Below are positions 33,040-45,628 of a DNA stretch of 64,000 nucleotides, one piece after another; position 1 is the stretch's first letter; the number at the start of each line of letters is the position of its first letter. The notes beneath the pieces are model-generated. The model was not told the origin of the DNA and made no database searches. It saw only the letters and a list, made by a program, of their open reading frames with translations. Origin of the DNA: Maratus speciosus. Its lineage: Eukaryota; Arthropoda; Arachnida; Araneae; Salticidae. The DNA lies in the NCBI GenBank assembly GCA_963932465.1, contig OZ010786.1:537791073-537855072 (forward strand), given 5' to 3'. Made by a program: the position numbers and the translations under genes.

Positions 33040-35240
33040 TTCCTAAGTTCACTGTGTTAAGGCGCTTCCCTGATTAGTTTTTGGAGTTCATTGGTTAAGG
33101 ATAAAGGGGGAAAAACGGGGTTAGTCCACCCCCACCCCCTTAATTCAGATAAATGGGTTTTTCATGCAGAATGATTCGATTTGCTCCGAATTTGATATAC
33201 CGGTTTATTATGTTAAGGAACTTCCCTGATTAGTTTTGGGAGTCCATTGGTTAAGGATAAAGGGGGAAAAACGGGATTAGTCCACCCCCCCTTAATTCAG
33301 ATAAATGTGTTTTTCATGCAGAATGATTCGATTTGCTCCGAATTTGGTATAACGGTTTATTATGTTAAGGAACTTCCCTGATTAGTTTTGGGAGTTCATT
33401 GGTTAAGGATAAAGGGGGAAAAACGGAGTTAGTCCACACCCCTTAATTCAGATAAATGGGTTTTTCATGCAGAATGATTCGATTTGCTCCGAATTTGATA
33501 TACTGGTTTATTATGTTAAGGAACTTCCCTGATTAGTTTTGGGAGTTCATTGGTTAAGGATAAAGGGGGAGAAACGGGGTTAGTCCACCCCCCTTAATTC
33601 AGATAAATGTGTTTTTCATGCAGAATGATTCGATTTGCTCCGAATTTGGTATAGCGGTTTATTATGTTAAGGAACTTCCCTGATTAGTTTTGGGAGTTCA
33701 TTGGTTAAGGATAAAGGGGGAAAACGGGGTTAGTCCACCCCCCTTAATTCAGATAAATGTGTTTTTCATGCAGAATGATTCGATTTGGTCCGAATTTGGT
33801 ATACCGGTTTACTATGTTAAGGAACTTCCCTGATTAGTTTTGGGGGTTCATTGGTTAAGGATAAAGGGGGAAAAGGGGGGGTTAGTCCACCCCCCCCTTA
33901 ATTCAGATAAATGGGTTTTTCATGCAGAATGATTCGATTTGCTTCGAATTTGGTATACCGGTTTATTATGTTAAGGAACTTCCCTGATTAGTTTTGGGAG
34001 TTCATTGGTTAAGGATAAAGGGGAAAAAACGGGGTTAGTCCACCTCCCTTAATTCAGATAAATGTGTTTTTCATGCAGAATGATTCGATTTGCTCCGAAT
34101 TTGGTATACCGGTTTATTATGTTAAGGAACTTCCCTGATTAGTTTTGGGAGTTCATTGGTTAAGGATAAAGGGGAAAAAACGGGGTTAGTCCACCTCCCT
34201 TAATTCAGATAAATGTGTTTTTCATGCAGAATGATTCGATTTGCTCCGAATTTGGTATACCGGTTTATTATGTTAAGGAACTTCCCTGATTAGTTTTGGG
34301 GGCTCATTGGTTAAGGATAAAGGAGGAAAAACGGGGTTAGTCCACCCCCCTTAATTCAGATAAATGTGTTTTTCATGCAGAATGATTCGATTTGCTCCGA
34401 ATTTGGTATATCGGTTTATTATGTTAAGGAACTTCCCTGATTAGTTTTGGGGGTTCATTGGTTAAGGATAAAGGGGGGAAAAACAGGGTTAGTCCACCCC
34501 CCTTAATTCAGATAAATGTGTTTTTCATGCAGAATGATTCGATTTGCTCCGAATTTGGTATATCGGTTTATTATGTTAAGGAACTTCCCTGATTAGTTTT
34601 GGGGTTCATTGGTTAAGGGTAAAGGGGGAAAAGGGAGGTTAGCCCGCCCCTCTTAATTTAGATAAATGGGTTTTTCATGCAGAATGATTCGATTTGCTCC
34701 GAATTTGGTATACCGGTTTATTATGTTAAGGAACTTCCCTGATTAGTTTTGGGGGTTCATTGGTTAAGGATAAAGGAGGAAAAACGGGGTTAGTCCACCC
34801 CCCTTAATTCGGATAAATGTGTTTTTCATGCAGAATGATTCGATTTGCTCCGAATTTGGTATATCGGTTTATTATGTTAAGGAACTTCTCTGATTAGTTT
34901 TGGGCGTTCATTGGTTAAGGATAAAGGGGGGAAAACAGGATTAGTCCACCCCCCTTAATTCAGATAAATGTGTTTTTCATGCAGAATGATTCGATTTGCT
35001 CCGAAGTTGGTATACCGGTTTATTATGTTAAGGAGCTTCCCTGATTCGTTTTGGCGATTAATTGGTTAAGGATAAAGGGGGGTTAGTCCACCCCCTTAAT
35101 TTAGATAAATGTTTTTTTTTTGCAAGATTATTCGATTTGCTCCAAGTTTGGTATACCGGTTTATTATGACAAGGAGCTTCCCTGATTAGATTTGGAGGTT
35201 CACTGGTTAAGTATAAAGGGGGAAACGGGGGCTAATTCCC
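33040..35240 (+). repeat. ~151-bp minisatellite, block 1 (~14 copies)
   Basis: Units repeat every 150-154 bp. Each carries TTAATTCAGATAAATG, TTTTTCATGCAGAATGATTCG, TTTGCTCCGAATTTGGTATA, CCGGTTTATTATGTTAAGG, AACTTCCCTGATTAGTTTTG and a purine run AAAGGGGGAAAAACGGGG followed by TTAGTCCACCCCC. The G-run and C-run of each unit are complementary, so each unit can form a local stem. Copies are highly similar except the last two, which are decayed towards the array end. That pattern fits tandem amplification with erosion at the edge. Confidence 0.95.
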
Positions 35241-35384
35241 CTTCACTTATTTTTTTGAGGGGCATTATTCTTTAAAATAAGAGTATAATATACAATTAGT
35301 GTGAATAGTCTGTGAGCTCAATGCCATCAGTTTAGCTGGGCACTTTTCTTTTTTATTTTTTCATCCAGCACAGTCGTCCTTTTT
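35241..35384. other. Array-end sequence and junction
   Basis: From CACTTATTTTTTTGAGGGGC through ATACAATTAGTGTGAATAG to CTGTGAGCT (35,318), then CAATGCCATCAG and a ~60-bp joiner before the next hairpin. The same ending follows block 3 at 41,478-41,552. ATAGTCTGTGAGCT is the inverted counterpart of the array-start AGCTCACAGGCTAT, so each array has short inverted ends. Confidence 0.75.
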
Positions 35385-35413
35385 AGCTCACAGGCTATCA
35401 AAGCCTGAGAGCT
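35385..35413. repeat. Array-start hairpin, second array
   Basis: Same hairpin as 32,901-32,929, again preceded by a T-rich CTTTTT and followed by TAATGTGCCCGCC. Confidence 0.8.
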
Positions 35414-35499
35414 AATGTGCCCGCCCGCTCTGTATGTATGTATGTATGTACGTAACGCGATAACTCTTGATAGAAACATCCGATTTGCTTCAAAATTTT

Positions 35500-36450
35500 T
35501 TCCTAGGTTCATTGTGATAAGGCGCTTCCCTGATTAGGTTTGGGAGTTCATTGGTTAAGGATAAAGGGGGAAAAACGGGCTTAGTCCAACCCCTTAATTC
35601 AGATAAATGGGTTTTTCATGCAGAATGATTCAATTTTCTCCGAATTTGGTATACCGGTTTATTATGTTAAGGAACTTCCCTGATTAGTTTTGGAGGTTCA
35701 TTGGTTAAGGATAAAGGGGGGAAAGGAGGGTTAGTCCACCCCCTTAATTCAGATAATTTGGTTTTTCATGCAGAATCATTCGATTTGCCCCGAATTTGGT
35801 ATACCAGTTTATTATGTTAAGGAACTTCCCTGATTAGTTTTGTGAGTTCATTGGTTAAGGATAAAGGGGGAAAAACGGGGTTAGTCCAACCCCTTAATTC
35901 AGATAAATGGGTTTTTCATGCAGAATGATTCGATTTTCTCCGAATTTGGTATACCGGTTTATTATGTTATGTAACTTCCCTGATTAGTTTTGGAGGTTCA
36001 TTGGTTAAGGATAAAGGGGGAAAAGGGGGTTAGTCCACCCCCTTAATTCAGATAATTTGGTTTTTCATGCAGAATCATTCGATTTGTCCCGAATTTGGTA
36101 TACCAGTTTATTATGTTAAGGAACTTCCCTGATTAGTTTTGGGAGTTCATTGGTTAAGGATAAAGGGGGAAAAACGGGGTTAGTCCACCACCCTGAATTC
36201 AGATAAATGGGTTTTTCATGCAGAATCATTCGATTTGCTCCGGATTTGGTATACCGGTTTATTATGTTAAGGAACTTCCCTGATTAGTTTTGGGAGTTCA
36301 TTGGTTAAGGATAAAGGGGGGTTAGTCCTCCCCTTTTTATTCAGATAAATGGGTTTTTCATGCAGAATGATTCGATTTGCTCCGAATTTGGTACACCGGT
36401 TAATTAGGTTAAGGAACTTCCCTGATTAGTTTTGGGGGTTCATTGGTTAA
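35500..36450 (+). repeat. ~151-bp minisatellite, block 2 (~6 copies)
   Basis: Same unit as block 1, but with alternating variants. Units with GATAATTTGG..AATCATTCG..TACCAG alternate with units having GATAAATGGG..AATGATTCG..TACCGG, giving a ~300-bp higher-order period. It stops abruptly at GGTTAA (36,445-36,450), where unrelated DNA begins. Confidence 0.95.
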
Positions 36451-39400
36451 CCTCCTATTGCCGGCTATAGAAGTTAAAAATCGCAGTCTCTAAGTACGGC
36501 AATATCGTGGAATTTTTTACCCCCCACATTGGAGTGACCATTTCTTCGGAAACCTTTGTCTGAAAGCGGGGAGAAGGGTTGGGATCCAGTGTTGCTGTAT
36601 AACTCTCGGAAGTATTGAGCAGGTTGTTACTTGCGCCAGTTTTCCCCATTTTGGATCGCTTTAATTTTTATATTTAAATAGAGTTCGAGGAATGATATAG
36701 TACATATGAATCATTAGGAAGTACTATTTTAATAATTTTCCTGATCATCATTCTTAAGTACAGTCAGTAAAACTGATGAACTGGCATTACAAATTTATCG
36801 GGGATTTGACAAATCAAATAAAATGAAATATATGTACATAATTTTAACATTTTATATAAAATAATAATAATAATAATAATATACTTATAAACACAATCAA
36901 ATATGATATATATAATATTAAACCCTGAAATATATATTTTTTAAGCTGATTAGATGGTGTGTAGTTAATTCTAAAGCTCCTATTCAGGGTTTTCAAGGGG
37001 GGGGGGGAGTAAACATTACTGACTATGGACATGTATTGCATACAAATTTTGCTTTAACTAAATTGTATACCAGCTTAACTATATCTCAGTATGTACTAAC
37101 TAAAATTTGTTTGTGAATAAATAAGTTCATACACAAAAGAAAAAGAAAATAAAATAAAATAAAAAGAATTATGTTACATTATAAGGAAAAAAAAAACATA
37201 AAGTTACAATCTTTGAAAACGAACTGAAATTGATAACAAGTGTCTTGGAGTATATGGGCTGCATAGCATTTATTTTTACCATTTTTACAGACACACAGCG
37301 GAAAAAAAAAAAAAAAAGATTTAGTTACATTAAGCTTATGAATGATTGTTGTCTACAACTCCTGTTTCTGTCGCAAGTTTTAAACATAAAAGCTTGATAC
37401 TTACCGGCATACTGATGAAAGTGATTTGCAATCAAATAGCTTTTTTTTTTTTAATACCTTACGGTAAATTAATTACATCTTCAGTCATAAGCAATTGTTG
37501 TCTTATGACGGTAGGCTTTTTCTTTCTTGCGCTATCGTATGTGGAAATTCAGTTAAAAACGCTAACTTTAACAGCAATTTTCTAAAAAACTTATTACCTT
37601 TACCGAAAGACGAAAAAAGAACGCATTCGATTACATCGTTTCAAAATAGACCATTTTCTACATTTGAAAACAAAAAAGTGTCAGTGTGAATATCAGAATA
37701 GCTTTAAAACATCATTATTTTAGCACATTACACGATGTGTAATAAATTCTAAACCTCCTATTCAGGTCTATGAAAAGAAGCAAAACAAAAAGCATTATGG
37801 CCTATGGGCAGGTATTGTTTACAAATTTTATTTTATTTAAATCATATTCTATCTCAACTATATCTTAGTATGTACGAACTAAAATTTGTGTTTCAATGAA
37901 TAAATTCATACACACACGCACACACACACAAAAAAAGTCTGCTACATTTTAAGAGAAAAAAATCATTGCTTTTTTTTTTTGTTTATTTTTCAAAAAATGT
38001 CACTCTATGAAAATGAACAGAAATTGATTTTGAAATGAATTGCAGTCTTGTGGAATATAGACTGCATAGCTTTTATTTTTACATTTTTTACTGCACACGC
38101 ACACACACATACAAAAGAATTTGGTTACAGTAAGTTTATGAGTGATTATCGTTGACAGTTTCACTTTCAGTATCAATTTTTTACGCATAAAAACATGATC
38201 TCACAGACATGCTGATTTAAGTGATTTGAAATCAAATAGATTTTTTGTAATACTTTCCGATAAATGAATTTCATCTTGAGTTTTAAGCAATTGTTGTCTC
38301 ATGACGGCAGTTTTCGTTTTCTTTCCTGAGCTATCATATTTGGAAATACCGTTAAAAATGTCCACTTTGTCAGTATTTTTCCTTTAACGAAAAACGAAAA
38401 AAAAATCTCTTTCGATTACATAGTTTCTAAATATTTGATAAATTTGGAAACAAAAAATACTATAGTGAGGTTTACTATAGTATGTTTTCTATTTAATATA
38501 GAGTGTTATAATTCGGTTTTAGAGAGCTACATAAAGATATTTTAAATTGATATGCATTATTTAAATGTATTGTTCCTATGAAATATGGAATCTATAGGGT
38601 TTATTTGCTCGATTTTATAGGAAAGGGGGGGGGGGGAGCATACTCAAATAAGAATTCCGTTATTATTCTGGGAGTAAAAATTATTTGGAAGTAATATTAT
38701 ATGGCATAGAGTACTGAGAAAATGATGCGACACATTCGACACACAGGATTGTGCAGTAAGAAAATGGCATGACGCACTCTAAAACTGTCAAACTGCAAAA
38801 AAGGGGACTTGTTTTTTTTGGGGGGGGGGGTGAGTTTGGAAGTATTTTAACTGACTTAATATTTAATTATTGTTATTAGATGACAATAAATGTGGGAAAC
38901 ACATAGTTTTAAAGTTTTGTATAATTGTGGTGGAGGGGGTTCAGGATATTTTGGGGTATTTTTTCTTTTGCTTTGTTTTTGATAGCCGATTGCTTATTTA
39001 TTGTTACTAAAAAGTCCCACTTAGCACAGAAGATTTTTTTAATACAGAGAGTTTCAAATATATTAAACTTTTTATGATGGGGGAAACTTAAATTTGGAGG
39101 ACAGGGGTTTGTAATTTAGGTGATTGATTATTTAAATTGGTCAGCAGAATTTTTAAAGAGTTCTCCATATCTTAAACTTTTTGTATTGAAGGTGTGAGGC
39201 GAGAAGAAGAAAAAATTTCGTGCGGGGAGGGTAATATTTCATTAAAGCTATAAAAATTAAAGTATGGTGGGTATTTTTGAAGGGGGGGGGGGGCATATAG
39301 TCTACATTTCATTGTACTATAATATTCTAAAATAATAATGTTAAAGAGCAAAAAAAAGTTTCAGTATGTGTCTATTTATTCTATTTTTTTTTTTTTTATG

Positions 39401-39784
39401 AGGACTCCAAGGGAACCAGTTTAGCCCTTAAAGAGCTGTTTGAACCCTGGGAGCAATAATAAATGACATTTCGAGATTATAAAATTTCACCTAAAAAAAT
39501 GCTTCCCTATTTGTCATCAAATGTACTGATAATCTATTGACATGTCAGAAGAAGCTATCGCCAAATACTTAACATTTTTTCCGGCGTGATTCGCCAACTG
39601 TAAAAACTTACCTATCCGGCTAATGTGGGAGGGAAATTTTCACGGGGAGAGATAGAAACTGACAGCTGAGTAATGACATTTCCTCAAGAAAGGGGGTCGG
39701 ATGCCTTGGTAAGGAGTTTTACCAGCGCCGTACTGAAGGGACATATTTCTCGCGGTAAGACGTCTTACCGAGCCGTATCCAGAA
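36451..39784. other. 3.3-kb segment interrupting the satellite array
   Basis: Bounded by GGTTAA on both sides (36,445-36,450 and 39,785-39,790), with minisatellite resuming in phase. This behaves as an insertion with a possible 6-bp duplication, although GGTTAA is also part of every satellite unit. The left end starts CCTCCTATTGCCGGC. Near the right end are a perfect 18-bp palindrome, CGGTAAGACGTCTTACCG (39,753-39,770), and a GGTAAGGAGTTTTACC hairpin. No inverted termini and no recognisable protein. The 64-codon frame at 36,455-36,649 (minus, starts MGKTGASNN) is unassigned. Confidence 0.6.
36940..38465 (+). repeat. ~790-bp tandem duplication inside the 3.3-kb segment
   Basis: Copy 1 (36,940-37,690) and copy 2 (37,728-38,465) share, in order, CTCCTATTCAGG, AACTATATCT.AGTATGTAC, ACTAAAATTTGT, ACTGCATAGC.TTTATTTTTAC, GCAATTGTTGTCT.ATGACGG and TTCGATTACAT. 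Offsets run 779-796 bp. Divergence is considerable, so the duplication is old. Frames at 37,346-37,689 are not conserved in copy 2. Confidence 0.85.
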
Positions 39785-41470
39785 GGTTAAGAATAAAGAG
39801 GGAAAGGGGGGGCTAGTCCAACCCCTTAATTCAGATAAATGGGTTTTTCATGCAGAATCATTCGATTTGCTCCGTATTTGGAATACCAGTTTATTATGTT
39901 AAAGAACTTCCCTGATTAGTTTTGGGAGTTCATTGGTTAAGGATAAAGGGGGAAAATCGGGGTTAGTCCAACCCCTTAATTCAGATAAATGGGTTTTTCA
40001 TGCAGAATGATTCGATTTTCTCCGAATTTGGTATACCGGTTTATTATGTTAAGGAACTTCCCTGATTAGTTTTGGAGGTTCATTTGTTAAGGATAAAGGG
40101 GGAAAAGGGGGGTTAGTCCACCCCCTTAATTCAGATAATTTGGTTTTTCATGCAGAATCATTCGATTTGCCCCGAATTTGGTATACCAGTTTATTATGTT
40201 AAGGAACTTCCCTGATTAGTTTTGGGAGTTCATTGGTTAAGGATAAAGGGGGAAAAACGGGGTTAGTCCACCCCCCTGAATTCAGATAAATGGGTTTTTC
40301 ATGCAGAATCATTCGATTTGCTCCGTATTTGGTATACAGGTTTATTATGTTAAGGAACTTCCCTGATTAGTTTTGGGGGTTCATTGGTTAAGGATAAAGG
40401 GGGGAAAAGGGGGTTAGTCCACCCCTTTTTATTCAGATAAATGGGTTTTTCATGCAGAATGATTCGATTTGCCCCGAATTTGGTATACCGGTTTATTATG
40501 TTAAGGAACTTCCCTGATTAGTTTTGGGAGTTCATTGGTTAAGGATAAAGGGGGAAAAACGGGGTTAGTCCACCCCCCTTAATTCAGATAAATGGATTTT
40601 TCATGCAGAATCATTCGATTTGCTCCGTATTTCGTATACCGGTTTATTATGTTAAGGAACTTCCCTGATTAGTTTTGGGGGTTCATTGGTTAAGGATAAA
40701 GGGGGAAAAGGGGGATTAGTCCACCCCTTTTTATTCAGATAAATGAGTTTTTCATGCAGAATGATTCGATTTGCCCCGAATTCGGTATACCGGTTAATTA
40801 GGTTAAGGAACTTCCCTGATTAGTTTTGGGGATTCATTGGTTAAGAATAAAGGGGAAAAGGGGGGCTAGTCCACCCCCTTAATTCAGATAAATGGGTTTT
40901 TCATGCAGGATGATTCGATTTGCTCCGAATTTGGTATACCGGTTTATTAGGATAAGGAACTTCCCTGATTAGTTTTGGCGGTTCATTGGTTAAGGATAGA
41001 GGGGGAAAAGGGAGGTTAGCCCGCCCCTCTTAAATTAGATAAATGGGTTTTTCATGCAGAATGATTCGATTTGCTCCGCAGTTGGTATACCGGTTTATTA
41101 TGTTAAGGAACTTCCCTGATTAGTTTTGTGGGTTCATTGGTTAAGGATAAAGGGGGAAGGGTGGCTAGTCCCCCCCCCTTAATTTATATAAACGGTTTTT
41201 TCATGCAGAATTATTCGCTTTGCTCCAAATTTGGTATACCTGTTTATTATGTTAAGGAGCTTCCCTGATTCGTTTTGGGGATTCATTGGTTAAGGATAAA
41301 GGGGGGGGGCTAGTCCAACCCTTAATTTAGATAAATGGTTTATTTTGCAGGATTATTCGATTTGCTCCAAATTTGGTATACCGGTTTATTATGATATTAT
41401 GATAAGGAGCTTCCCTGATTAGATTTGGAGGTTCACTGGTTAAGTATAAAGGGTGAAACGGGGGCTAATT
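39785..41470 (+). repeat. ~151-bp minisatellite, block 3 (~11 copies)
   Basis: Continues the unit and the ~300-bp alternating pattern of block 2. The distal copies (from about 41,030) are progressively degenerate, ending in the same terminal sequence as block 1. Blocks 2 and 3 are best read as one array split by the 3.3-kb segment. Confidence 0.95.
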
Positions 41471-41591
41471 CCCCTTCACTTATTTTTTTGAGGGGCATTA
41501 TTCTTTAAAATAAGAGTATGATATACAATTAGTGTGAATAGCCTGTGAGCTCAATGCCATCAGTTTAGCTGGGCATTTTTCTTTTTTATTT

Positions 41592-41726
41592 AAATGCAAA
41601 TACTCATCTTGAAAAAATATTGTCTCATAAATTATAAATTAGCATATCAACATTTAGCGTATTTGGAAACAATTTACTACTAATTTTCTAACTCTCATAT
41701 CGGTTTGTAACCTACTTACTGACTTT
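41592..41726 (-). repeat. Outer inverted arm, right, of the 9-kb satellite block
   Basis: Reverse complement of 32,593-32,746. It runs AAATGCAAATACTCATC, CATAAATTATAAATTAGC, GGAAACAATTTACTACTAATTTTC and GTAACCTACTTACTGACTTT. The two arms define a ~9.1-kb inverted-repeat-bounded unit. Confidence 0.8.
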
Positions 41727-41744
41727 CTTTCGTATATATATAAA

Positions 41745-42450
41745 GCCATTGAATTTCTTAATATTATCCATAAATTCATAAAACACACCACAAGGAACAT
41801 TAATTAAAAATAATAATAAATCCAGAAATATAACTGCTAAATATAGAAAATATGTTTAGATTAACATAAAATCATAATTTGTTTTAGCGTTTTCAACTTC
41901 CTGATGAAAACACATAAACCGAGATAAAAAGAACCTAAATATCGTAAGTCATCTAACTACAGAAAAAAGGATTCAGTAAAATTGTCGGATTTATTATTAT
42001 TATGTCATCTTTAAGTAAGTTCATGAGAAAATGCAAATTCTCCCTAAGTATAATTTAGGCGCAAAAAGAGGACGATTGAAATTTTTGTGATTTTCCAACA
42101 AATGACCTGTGGTGACCTTAAATGTAAACATATACACCAAATGATAATAATCGTGTTTGAAAAAATAAAAGATTTAAGTAACACGGCATTTTAATACATA
42201 CACGTTATCGTGCAAACGGGCATTTTAATCGAGTTTATCAATATTAATTTTTGTTTGAAGTATTTAGTAAACGATATTAAAACCACAATTTCACAGGTTT
42301 TCGGATTTATAATTATTATGTGATCTTTAAGTAACTTCATGAGAAAATGCAAATTCTTCCTAAGTATAATTTAGGCAACAAATGGGAGGATTGCTATTTT
42401 TGTGATATTCCACCAAATGAACCGTGGTGACCTTAAATATAATCCTATCC
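41745..42450 (+). repeat. Q repeat, copy 2, with internal tandem duplication
   Basis: The first part matches 26,195-26,620 (TATCCATAAATTCATAAAACAC; CAAGGAACATTAATTAAAAA). A ~150-bp block is then duplicated with a period of ~316 bp: TCTTTAAGTAAGTTCATGAG near 42,008 and TCTTTAAGTAACTTCATGAG near 42,324, each followed by AAAATGCAAATTCT and CCTAAGTATAATTTAGGC. Confidence 0.7.
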
Positions 42451-45400
42451 ATCAAACGATATTAAACCTCAGTTTCACAAGTCGTAAAATTCTTAGTCGT
42501 CAATAAATATTATAAATATACTGGTATATTGTAACATATTTAAAATGAAAGGTTAAATAAAACATGCGGGAAAAATGTATGGTATATAAGTAACTCACAT
42601 AGTCCAATATAGAGGGTGATTCAATGTAAGAAAAACTCATGTATTAATTAAAACCTTTGACGTTAATAATATTATTTTAGAACAGTGTAGTACAGTCGTA
42701 TACTGTTATCTGAAAAAAGTGAGGACAACTTTGTAAGCTCTGCAATTGATATAACTTCTTAACCAAGTTGTACGACCTAGAAGCTGTATATTTCATAATG
42801 TAGGGTGGCATTATGTAAGTTGCGCAAGATAGATGTACAGATAGCTGTACGATCATGATATTCCATGTACACTTAAGATATCATGTTGTAAAATAACCAT
42901 TTATTTGTATCCGCAATAATCCACAGAACATCGTACAGCAAACCTGCAAATTCTGTAGGAGTCATATTCTACGTAGACAATTGGTGTATAGAAAGAATAT
43001 ATGGGGATTGAAATATCCAATTTTAAATGGATAATGGCGATAGAATTATTTACTTATGTTCTCCTTAGAATAAACTCTGATTTTTTTCTACGGATATTTA
43101 ATTAATTCTTTGGATATTTTGCCATTCTTTTTTTTTATAATAAAAAAAAGTCGTAAAAACATCACCATAACACCAATGCGTGCGATATTTTGAGATGCAG
43201 ATAATGTGCGAAGACGCGATAACATCCACCAGAGGAAATCGATTTTTCTGAAAACGATATACTAAATATATTAATAAGATATATATACGTTGTCGGGTAA
43301 ATTAAAATGCATTATTTATGATTAAATTGCTGAAGAAAAAAATGGGTTCACATTTCAACTGGTTCTGCTGCGCGGGAAAATCCACCAACCGGTACAGGCT
43401 TAGAGAGCCCGCGTTGTTAGTTTATTTAAAAAAAAAAATACAATATTATTTAACAATATTTGAAAATGAACTAATTTTTTAACAAGATGAAAGTAATTGA
43501 ATTCAATTGAATCTATTGAAAAGCCGATGTAAAAATGGATAAATTTATATAACAGACGCAAAAGAATACAATTATAAAGCTACGCTTATTTCCATTCATC
43601 ATTGGAGCAATAAAAGATAAAAAAGAGAAACAATGTCAAAATGTACAGGATGGAATGAACTAAAAATCAATTACTTCAATGCAGCTTCATAAGCTAATTT
43701 AAATTCTAAACACAAGTAAAAGCAATAAAATGCCTGAAAATCGTTTCAAAACAATAACCAATATTAATGGTATAATATTCATTTCAAAATATATAGTAAA
43801 ACACATAATAGTTCAGCTAACGTACTTTCAAATGTAACTTTGCATGTAAGCAAAGCACATGTGTTGCCATTCTTAAAAAGTAACGATTGCGTTTTTATTT
43901 AGATAATTTTCGCTCCTTTTTTTACAATTAATCCGGACGACAGACTGCCTACATACTTAGTAAATATACTCTGCATTCTAGATTGAAACCGAGATTAAAA
44001 CCTTTTGATTAAAGAAAAATGGAAAATACAAAAATTCTATGAATTTTATTTTTAAAAATCTGAAATCTTTATTTCAAATCTTCAGTAAGAATGAGCTCTA
44101 TAGTCCTAAACCTTTTTAGAAGTTGTAATAAACACGCATACGTACAGTTACATATATGGAATACATTTAAAAATGGCTAAAACATATTCATAGAACCTCA
44201 AAATGTTAAAATATATAATATTACCATAATCGGTTTTCATCGTGTTTCAATACGTTTTTTCAATCTCATGTGGCATTATATATTGACCTCTTGACGTCCA
44301 TTATATTTCCAAAATGACGTAATATTCACCTTTTTGTAATTTGTTAAACAATTTATCTGATCTTCATTTTTCTCGTGAAAATCTTGCAACAGAAAAGTTA
44401 CGACGTAACATTCACTTAAAAAAAAAAATCTTCAATTTATTTATTTCATTTTCATTTTTCACGTGGAAATCTTCCAATAGAAAAGTAATTGTTGTGCTAA
44501 GAATTTTATTGTGGGTTTTTAATTGTTGGCAAGTGCTATTACGAAAAATATTTAAAATTAATAGGAAAATGCAGTTAAATTCTTGGTTTTTTATTAAATA
44601 AAATTTAACTATAAATTATTACGATTCTGGATTATTTTAGTTGCCTTAGCGGTGTTTTAATACACATGCACGTAATATTTCACAATTCTGGCTTTCAAAG
44701 TGTGGATTTGTATAGAATTACAGAGAGACAATTTTTCATTTTTATATGTTAGATTAGAAGTTTACCTAATTACAATTTTATAAATATTTTTTCTAATTTA
44801 TTTTCATTATGAAACCGGGAAATATTACTAAACTCAACACTAATTGACAAATTTCTTAACTGCATATGATTCTCAATTTTTATTTACATTTTGTTTATGG
44901 ATTCAAATAACAACCCTTTGGCGATAAGCAAACACATTAAAATTCATATTTTGTTATGTATCACTTACACATTTAGTTTGAAAAGCGCAATGTTGTTAGA
45001 TATATGTTTTGATGAATATTATTATTAGAGTTTCACACGTTCATAATCTTTCACAAATATGTTATATATTTTGTACAATATATTTGAAGATAAAAATAAC
45101 AACGCTGACGTGACAAATACGATATGGTTAATTAACAGTAAAGCATTTGCTGTACCAAAATTTCGACAAGCGTTAGAATTATTTTTTTTCTTAACTTATC
45201 GCAGAAATAAATTACCAAATATAATGAACATTTGTTTAAATAAAAATGTATACTCACAAAAGATATTATATATAAAACTCATGATAGATATACATTTTTA
45301 ATCTATACCGACATCGCATAAGTTTTCCTATGCAAATAGTTTTCTCCAAATATCATAACAAATATTATCCTGAAAATATCATATGTATATTCTTGTTTAT

Positions 45401-45628
45401 CATATTAAATATGTGATGTATAAATTAGGTAGATTTTCAAAACGATTGTGTATGAGATAAGTTTATTCGCTCTTCATAAGTTTCGTACAATACATTTCTA
45501 GTGACGTAAATCCGTAGGCATGCTAATTATAACATATTTCTAACATAAGATACGCATTTATTTTTTTTAAATTTGCAAATAGAGTTTGTTTACATCATAA
45601 TACTTATCAGGAAACCATCATATATATA
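42451..45628. other. AT-rich non-coding DNA
   Basis: No credible gene. Minor features: TAGAGGGTGATTCAATGTAAG at 42,612 resembles a mariner-type terminus but no partner end is found. GCGCGGG and CCCGCGTTG flank ~40 bp near 43,370-43,420. A ~87-bp duplication of a TTTTTC.CGTG.AAATCTT word lies at 44,362 and 44,449. Frames at 44,341-44,601 and 45,059-45,301 have the same composition as the surroundings. Confidence 0.55.
45445..45620 (+). repeat. Diverged duplicate of 48,310-48,480
   Basis: Shared words in order: CTCT.CATAAGTTT.GTACAATA, ATTTCTA.TGACGTAAAT, ATATTTC.AACATAA and GCATTTATTTT/ATTCATTTAATTTT. Offset is about 2.87 kb, same orientation. Confidence 0.65.

Noticed and set aside
30748..33052. 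Frames with poly Ile-Tyr or Thr-Tyr-Ile-His repeats
   Set aside because: They come from (TA)n and (GTAT)n tracts.
37346..37689. Hydrophobic 79-codon frame as a small membrane protein
   Set aside because: The tandem copy 790 bp away does not keep the frame.
33040..41470. Regular repeats considered as a CRISPR array
   Set aside because: The whole ~151-bp unit is repeated with no unique spacers, and the context is eukaryotic transposon-rich DNA.
42612..42830. Mariner-type element start (GAGGGTGATTC)
   Set aside because: No matching inverted end could be found downstream.
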